64,000 nucleotides of DNA from Cruoricaptor ignavus (lineage in GTDB: Bacteria > Bacteroidota > Bacteroidia > Flavobacteriales > Weeksellaceae), in assembly GCF_900141665.1 (NCBI RefSeq), contig NZ_FQYI01000008.1, forward strand, positions 1 to 64,000. The letters are read 5' to 3'. This document shows, in pieces, positions 59,715-64,000 of this stretch. Positions within the stretch are counted from its first letter, which is position 1, and each line of letters opens with the position of its first letter. Under the pieces are notes generated by a model that worked only from the letters and a program-made list of their open reading frames with translations, had not been told where the DNA came from and did not search any database. The translations under genes and the position numbers were made by a program.

Positions 59715-62399
59715 TTACTTCACCACAACTTTCAGGCTCTGGCCTTCGCTGGTTTTGATGATGTAGATGCCTTTCTGAAGACCGGCAGTGCTCACCGCAG
59801 AAGCTTTAGCGCCCTTCCTCACCAGCTTGCCAGTCATATCGTAAATCTCAAAATCCACCGCTTTGCTGAAATGCAGATCAGCACCCTGATTCACAGGGTT
59901 CGGATAAGCGGATAGGCCGTTTCTCACGCTGCGCTCATTCGTCTTCAAAATTGAGCCGCCCAATTCATAAATCGAAATGGTGCCGCTGATTTCGTTGGCC
60001 ACCAATACATAGCCCTTGCCGTTGCCAGAATCTTCCTGCGAAATGTACAGCACGCCTTCCGGACCAAGGTCTCCTTTTTCACGCGCATTCTGATAATCTA
60101 CGAAAACAGGGCTCTGCGGATTGGTAACATCGTACGCCAGAACGCCGCCCACTCTTTCCAGCGTGATGAACGCGAAAGTTTTCCCGCCGATTTCCGCCAA
60201 CGCTACGCCTTCAGGCTCAGGGCCTTTGGAATGGCTCCTGCCTTTTATCTTCACTTTTTCGTGGTCGGAATTGAAGAACTTCGGATACTTCGCCAGCGTA
60301 ATGCGCTCAATCTGATCGCCGCTGTCGAAAACCAGCTGCTTTGTATCGGCGTTGAAAATCGAGAACGACCTTGCGCCCACATTGTTGATTTCTTCAAAAA
60401 CGCCGTCCCCATCGTTATCGCCATTCAGGTTCGTTACACGGAATCTGCCCAGGTTGTAGCTCTGTTTCAGCATTTCAGCCTGTGGGAAATTCGCAGGGTT
60501 CAGTTTATAATTGGCGTTGCCCACCGTGGTTCTTTCGTTCAGAGCGCTGAATTCTTTCTCGTCGCCTTCGTTGGCGGTGATGATGTAGTTCACGCCGTTC
60601 ACCTGGTAAGTCTGCGCTGCATCAGGGATGTAGAAGGACTTCACGGGCCAGTTGGCAATTAGGATTTCACCGTTGCTATCGCTCGCATCAAAACCGTTGC
60701 CCGGCTGGCTCGTATCCTTTTTGCCAAGGCCCCAAACATCAGTCAGCGTCTTAGTCGCCAAATCGATTTCCGCGATGCCGTTATTTTCCTGAAGCGTTAC
60801 AAAGGCCTTCCTGCTGTCCGCCGTTATCGTAATGTATTCCGGCTCAATGTCTTGGTAAATCGTGTTGTCTTTCTTCAGGTGCCTCAGGCCTTTGGCAATC
60901 AGTTCATCCTGGGTGAATTTCTTGAAATCCACAGTGGTCACCTGGCTTTGCGAAAGATTCGAAATTCCGCCGGAAATATCGATGATGCTCACCGTGCCCT
61001 CAGGGTCATTGTCGTACGCAGCGTTTGGCTCGCCTTCATTAGCCGTCAGAACTAATTTTCCGTCTGGCGAGAAAGTCACCATATCAGGCAGCGCACCCAC
61101 GGTAACCTGCTTCAGGAAATCACCGTTTGGATTGAAGAAAACCACGGAACCATTTTGCTGTTCGTCCGCATTTGGCGAAACTATGGCCACCAGATCATTC
61201 TTCACGGCCACGCTCGTTACGCCACCATAAGGCTTCATATCGATGGTTTTGAAAACCGACGGCATTTCAGGGTTGCTGAAATCGATGATGTCTACCACGC
61301 CAGTTATAGCACTGATGGCGAAAAGCCGCTTGGTTCCCGGGTGAAACGCCAGGATCTCCACAGAGCTTTTGTTCGCGCCTGAAGGATCGAAGCTTCCCTT
61401 GTAGTTCATCGTAAGTTCCGTGGTGCTTTGCGGCGCAGCCTTGTCATTATCCACTATGTAAACCGTGGCCAGCGTATTGCCCTTAGTTTCCGCATTCACA
61501 GGGTTTTGCAGTTCCAGGTTAAAATATTCGGCATGCTGCTCATTCGCATCGCTGTCATCGATTATAGGGATGCTCACCGCATACTCCGTTTGCCCCGGTA
61601 CGATGGTAATGGTCTGATTGCTGAATGAAAAATCGCTGCCGTTTTCCGCCGTGTTGAATTCCGCAGGTTTCAGCACCAGGTCCACGCTTCCAGCTACAGG
61701 ATTTTCAACTTTAACGATGAAATTCAGCGTGCCGGCATTTTCCTTCACGCTAATGAAGTTTTTATCAAAAGAAACTGTCGCAGGCGTATTTTGCTGCGCG
61801 ATGCCGCTATCCAGCGTGAAATTATCAAAGCGGTTGTTCCCTTTTGTTCCGCCGCCAGCCTCGGAAAATTCTACCTTTAGCTTAAAGTTCGGGTTGTTGT
61901 TCGCCGCAGCTATTTGGGTAAAATCCAGCGTTATCAGTTCAGGGTTGCCGTCCTTAGGATTTACCGTCTGGAAGTTCGTCCAGCTGCTACCATCCGTGGT
62001 GTAATACCAGGTTTGCGTGCCGGCACCCTGGCCAGAACGCCTTGTGGCAAATTTCACCACGATGTTATCGTAGCCTGTCGTAGGCAAAGAAAAAGTGAGA
62101 ATGCCATCAATCGGGTTGTTATAGCGAAGGTGCGCACCCGCAGGATCGCCGTTTCTCGCATTCAGATTTTCAACATCGAAGTTCTGCTTCGTTCCGCCGG
62201 CAGGATCGATTTTACTCACTGCGGTATTTGTAGCCACGATGGAAGCGCCGTTTACCAGGCTTACATTGGGCGCAAGCAATTTAGCTTCTGTGGAATTGTC
62301 GTTAAAATTCCAGTAGTGCACCAGGGTTTGTGCCGTGCCGAAAGACGATGCGGCAAAGGCCGTCATCACCAGGCCTTTAAAGAGCAGATTTTGTTTCAT
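59715..62399 (-). CDS. Choice-of-anchor I secreted protein with T9SS sorting domain
   Basis: An 894-residue exported protein (signal MKQNLLFKGLVMTAFAASSFGTAQ). Domains: an N-terminal jelly-roll (about 25-190, LVHYWNFNDNST...FKLKVEFSEAGGG), a Calx-beta-like unit (about 205-320, VKENAGTLNFIVKVENP), a propeller of the choice-of-anchor I type (about 330-815, ILAFHPGTKRLFAISAITGVVDIIDF...TANEGEPNAAY...ANEGDEKEF...GPEPEGVALAEIGG) and a type-A sorting domain (LSAYPNPVNQ...KGIYIIKTSEGQSLKVVVK). Proteins of this class are often annotated near alkaline phosphatases. The upstream repeats place it with the phosphate operons. Confidence 0.88.
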   Translation of the reverse strand: MKQNLLFKGLVMTAFAASSFGTAQTLVHYWNFNDNSTEAKLLAPNVSLVNGASIVATNTAVSKIDPAGGTKQNFDVENLNARNGDPAGAHLRYNNPIDGILTFSLPTTGYDNIVVKFATRRSGQGAGTQTWYYTTDGSSWTNFQTVNPKDGNPELITLDFTQIAAANNNPNFKLKVEFSEAGGGTKGNNRFDNFTLDSGIAQQNTPATVSFDKNFISVKENAGTLNFIVKVENPVAGSVDLVLKPAEFNTAENGSDFSFSNQTITIVPGQTEYAVSIPIIDDSDANEQHAEYFNLELQNPVNAETKGNTLATVYIVDNDKAAPQSTTELTMNYKGSFDPSGANKSSVEILAFHPGTKRLFAISAITGVVDIIDFSNPEMPSVFKTIDMKPYGGVTSVAVKNDLVAIVSPNADEQQNGSVVFFNPNGDFLKQVTVGALPDMVTFSPDGKLVLTANEGEPNAAYDNDPEGTVSIIDISGGISNLSQSQVTTVDFKKFTQDELIAKGLRHLKKDNTIYQDIEPEYITITADSRKAFVTLQENNGIAEIDLATKTLTDVWGLGKKDTSQPGNGFDASDSNGEILIANWPVKSFYIPDAAQTYQVNGVNYIITANEGDEKEFSALNERTTVGNANYKLNPANFPQAEMLKQSYNLGRFRVTNLNGDNDGDGVFEEINNVGARSFSIFNADTKQLVFDSGDQIERITLAKYPKFFNSDHEKVKIKGRSHSKGPEPEGVALAEIGGKTFAFITLERVGGVLAYDVTNPQSPVFVDYQNAREKGDLGPEGVLYISQEDSGNGKGYVLVANEISGTISIYELGGSILKTNERSVRNGLSAYPNPVNQGADLHFSKAVDFEIYDMTGKLVRKGAKASAVSTAGLQKGIYIIKTSEGQSLKVVVK

Positions 62400-62418
62400 T
62401 GCAATTTTTTGTGAAACG

Positions 62419-62474
62419 CAAAAATCATCAAAAACTGCCGAATTTCGATAAGAAATTTGTTAAGGAATTGTTAA
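62419..62474 (-). promoter_or_regulatory. Promoter of the choice-of-anchor I gene with TTAACA repeats (Pho-box-like)
   Basis: Minus-strand TTAACA units at 62474-62469 and 62463-62458 are 11 bp apart. An in-phase CTTAT (62452-62448) sits 21 bp before GATTTTTG (62426-62419), a 7-of-8 match to the -7 box, 19 nt before the ATG. Same register as susC1 and susC2. Confidence 0.55.
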
Positions 62475-62564
62475 ATCAAAAGCTTATGGCAGCTTTCTTT
62501 TAGCCAATGGGCATCTTGGCTCTCAAGTCTTGGTTCTCAGATCTAAAGCCTTAGCTCAAAAGCC

Positions 62565-64000
62565 CTACATCCTGTCCACAGTCTCAATCCCGAGCAGTTT
62601 CAGCGATGATTTTATCACCGCCGCTGTTTGCCGCGAAAGTTCAATGCGGAAGTTTTTCACCGCCTCATCGCCGTTGTTCAGAATCGGGTTGTTCTGGTAA
62701 AACGAGTTGTAAGATTTCACCAAATCATAAACGAAATTGGCGATGAGTGCGGGGCTCAGGCTTGCCGCCGCCTTGGAAACCGTTTCTCTGTAGCTGCCAA
62801 TCAGCGCCATTAGTTCCTTCTCAAACGCATTCAGCGAAACATTGGCAAAATCCATTTTTCCCGCACCTTCTGCCTTGGATAAAAGCGACTGAATCCGTGC
62901 GTAAGTGTACTGGATGAACGGCCCCGTATTGCCCTCGAAATCCACGCTTTTCTTCGGGTCGAAGAGCATTTTTTTCTTCGGGTCCACCTTTAGCATAAAA
63001 TATTTCAGCGCACCAAGCCCTATGATCTCGTAGGATGCCTCCTTTTGCGCTTCGCTCAGGCCTTCCATCTTGCCCAGTTCCTGCGCCTTAGCCTTGGCCG
63101 TTTCGTACATTTCCTGCATCAGGTCGTCGGCATCCACCACATTGCCTTCGCGCGATTTCATTTTGCCCTCCGGCAATTCCACCATCCCGTAAGAAAGGTG
63201 GTAAAGGCTGTCCGCCCATTTGTAGCCCAGTTTTTTAAGGATTTTAAACAGCACCTGGAAATGATAATCCTGCTCATTTCCCACGGTGTAGATGAGTTGG
63301 GTAATCTCGTTTTGTTCAAACCTTTGCACCGCCGTTCCCAAATCCTGGGTCATATAAACCGAGGTGCCGTCCGCACGAAGCAGCAATTTTTGGTCGAGAC
63401 CTTCATCCGCCAAATCCACCCAGACGGAGCCGTCTTCTCTTCGGTAAAACACACCTTCATCTAAGCCTTTCTGAATCAAATCTTTGCCGAGAAGGTAGGT
63501 CTCGCTTTCGTACTGAATCTGGTCAAAAGATACGCCGAGCCTTCGGTAGGTTTCGTTGAAACCGGCATAAACCCAGGCATTCATTTCGCGCCAAAGATTC
63601 CGCACGGCTTTGTCGTTCTGCTCCCATTTCACCAGCATTTCCTGCGCTTCCAGTATGCTTGCCGCCTGCCTTTTCGCCTCGTCTTCTCTAAGGCCTTTCT
63701 CCTGTAAGGCCCTGGCTTCATCCTTGTAAACCTTGTCGAACTCCACATAATATTTCCCGACAAGGTGGTCACCCTTCATCCCTGAATTTTCTGGCGTTTC
63801 CTTTCTGCCGGATTTTTCCCACGCCAGCATCGATTTGCAGATGTGTATGCCACGGTCATTGATGATTTGCGTTTTGATGACATCGTAGCCGTCTTCCTGC
63901 AGGATTTGCGAAACCGACCAGCCCAGAAGGTTGTTCCTGATGTGCCCAAGGTGCAGCGGCTTATTGGTATTCGGCGAGGAGAATTCCACCATTACGGTTT
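62565..64000 (-). CDS. argS: Arginyl-tRNA synthetase, 5' end outside the window
   Basis: Class I synthetase charging tRNA-Arg. The window holds about 478 C-terminal codons; the frame stays open to the last base. VEFSSPNTNKPLHLGHIRNNLLGWS has the HIGH signature, and MKSREGNVVDADDLM stands where the KMSKS loop is. The anticodon-binding helical domain (IQYTYARIQSLLSKAEG...ELSRQTAAVIKSSLKLLGIETVDRM) closes the protein with the usual Met end. The truncation is only the window edge. Confidence 0.95.
   Translation of the reverse strand, partial: TVMVEFSSPNTNKPLHLGHIRNNLLGWSVSQILQEDGYDVIKTQIINDRGIHICKSMLAWEKSGRKETPENSGMKGDHLVGKYYVEFDKVYKDEARALQEKGLREDEAKRQAASILEAQEMLVKWEQNDKAVRNLWREMNAWVYAGFNETYRRLGVSFDQIQYESETYLLGKDLIQKGLDEGVFYRREDGSVWVDLADEGLDQKLLLRADGTSVYMTQDLGTAVQRFEQNEITQLIYTVGNEQDYHFQVLFKILKKLGYKWADSLYHLSYGMVELPEGKMKSREGNVVDADDLMQEMYETAKAKAQELGKMEGLSEAQKEASYEIIGLGALKYFMLKVDPKKKMLFDPKKSVDFEGNTGPFIQYTYARIQSLLSKAEGAGKMDFANVSLNAFEKELMALIGSYRETVSKAAASLSPALIANFVYDLVKSYNSFYQNNPILNNGDEAVKNFRIELSRQTAAVIKSSLKLLGIETVDRM

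Noticed and set aside
62565-64000. argS as a truncated pseudogene
   Set aside because: The frame is open to the last base of the window and starts within the HIGH region, so the missing N-terminus is simply outside the window.

Overview
The window looks like chromosome from a Flavobacteriia bacterium of the Chryseobacterium/Kaistella type (Weeksellaceae). The evidence is two SusC/SusD pairs, type IX secretion C-terminal sorting domains, a class II HMG-CoA reductase, flavobacterial arginine decarboxylase plus agmatinase, and start regions that lack Shine-Dalgarno sequences but carry the Bacteroidetes -7 promoter element TAnnTTTG. No database search was run. All family calls rest on motifs read in the translations.

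Layout. 0-0.14 kb: the 3' half of a tRNA-Arg(ACG), which looks like an integration scar, followed by a strong terminator. 0.26-9.8 kb: housekeeping genes (tyrS, prmA, tpiA with a DUF1599/DoxX/TerB operon, folP, ppk1-ppx). 9.8-13.7 kb: hemerythrin, then a compact nitrite-reduction operon (Rrf2 regulator, nirK, nirV, SCO, cytochrome c) with a palindrome around its promoter. 13.8-18.6 kb: Nfu/Mrp iron-sulfur genes, a DAACS transporter, BON-domain proteins, AlkB. 18.65-27.6 kb: a polyamine and cofactor stretch (speB, speA, thiN, cobalamin adenosyltransferase, lptB), interrupted by apparent cargo: a propeller lipoprotein bracketed by two copies of a structured repeat, an AT-rich azoreductase/Crp pair, and a PIN toxin-antitoxin pair. 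27.7-40.7 kb: mostly core genes (hemB, deoC-trmD-ndh, GH25, Uup-like ABC-F, MscS, sucC, HMG-CoA reductase, hutH). 40.8-44.7 kb: an accessory island of unknown genes with an ADP-ribosylglycohydrolase. 44.8-62.4 kb: two SusCD operons and a third transcription unit, loaded with secreted phosphodiesterases and phosphatases. 62.6 kb to the end: argS, cut by the window edge.

The most interesting system is the 44.8-62.4 kb block. Both SusCD operons carry phosphoesterases instead of glycoside hydrolases: a GDPD, two calcineurin-type phosphoesterases, and a fusion of a GDPD/PI-PLC-like domain to a PhoA-type alkaline phosphatase. Upstream of all three transcription units I find direct repeats of TTAAC-like units with an 11-bp period. 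They end exactly 21 bp before a -7 box in each case, which is the geometry of a Pho box replacing the -33 element. I infer a phosphate-starvation regulon that captures and mineralises organic phosphorus at the outer membrane.

The second candidate is the 42.27-44.7 kb plus-strand cluster (ADP-ribosylglycohydrolase, an 81-aa acidic protein, a 37-aa protein, and a 365-aa protein with a four-cysteine cluster). Its upstream region holds a perfect palindrome. Its function is unknown.
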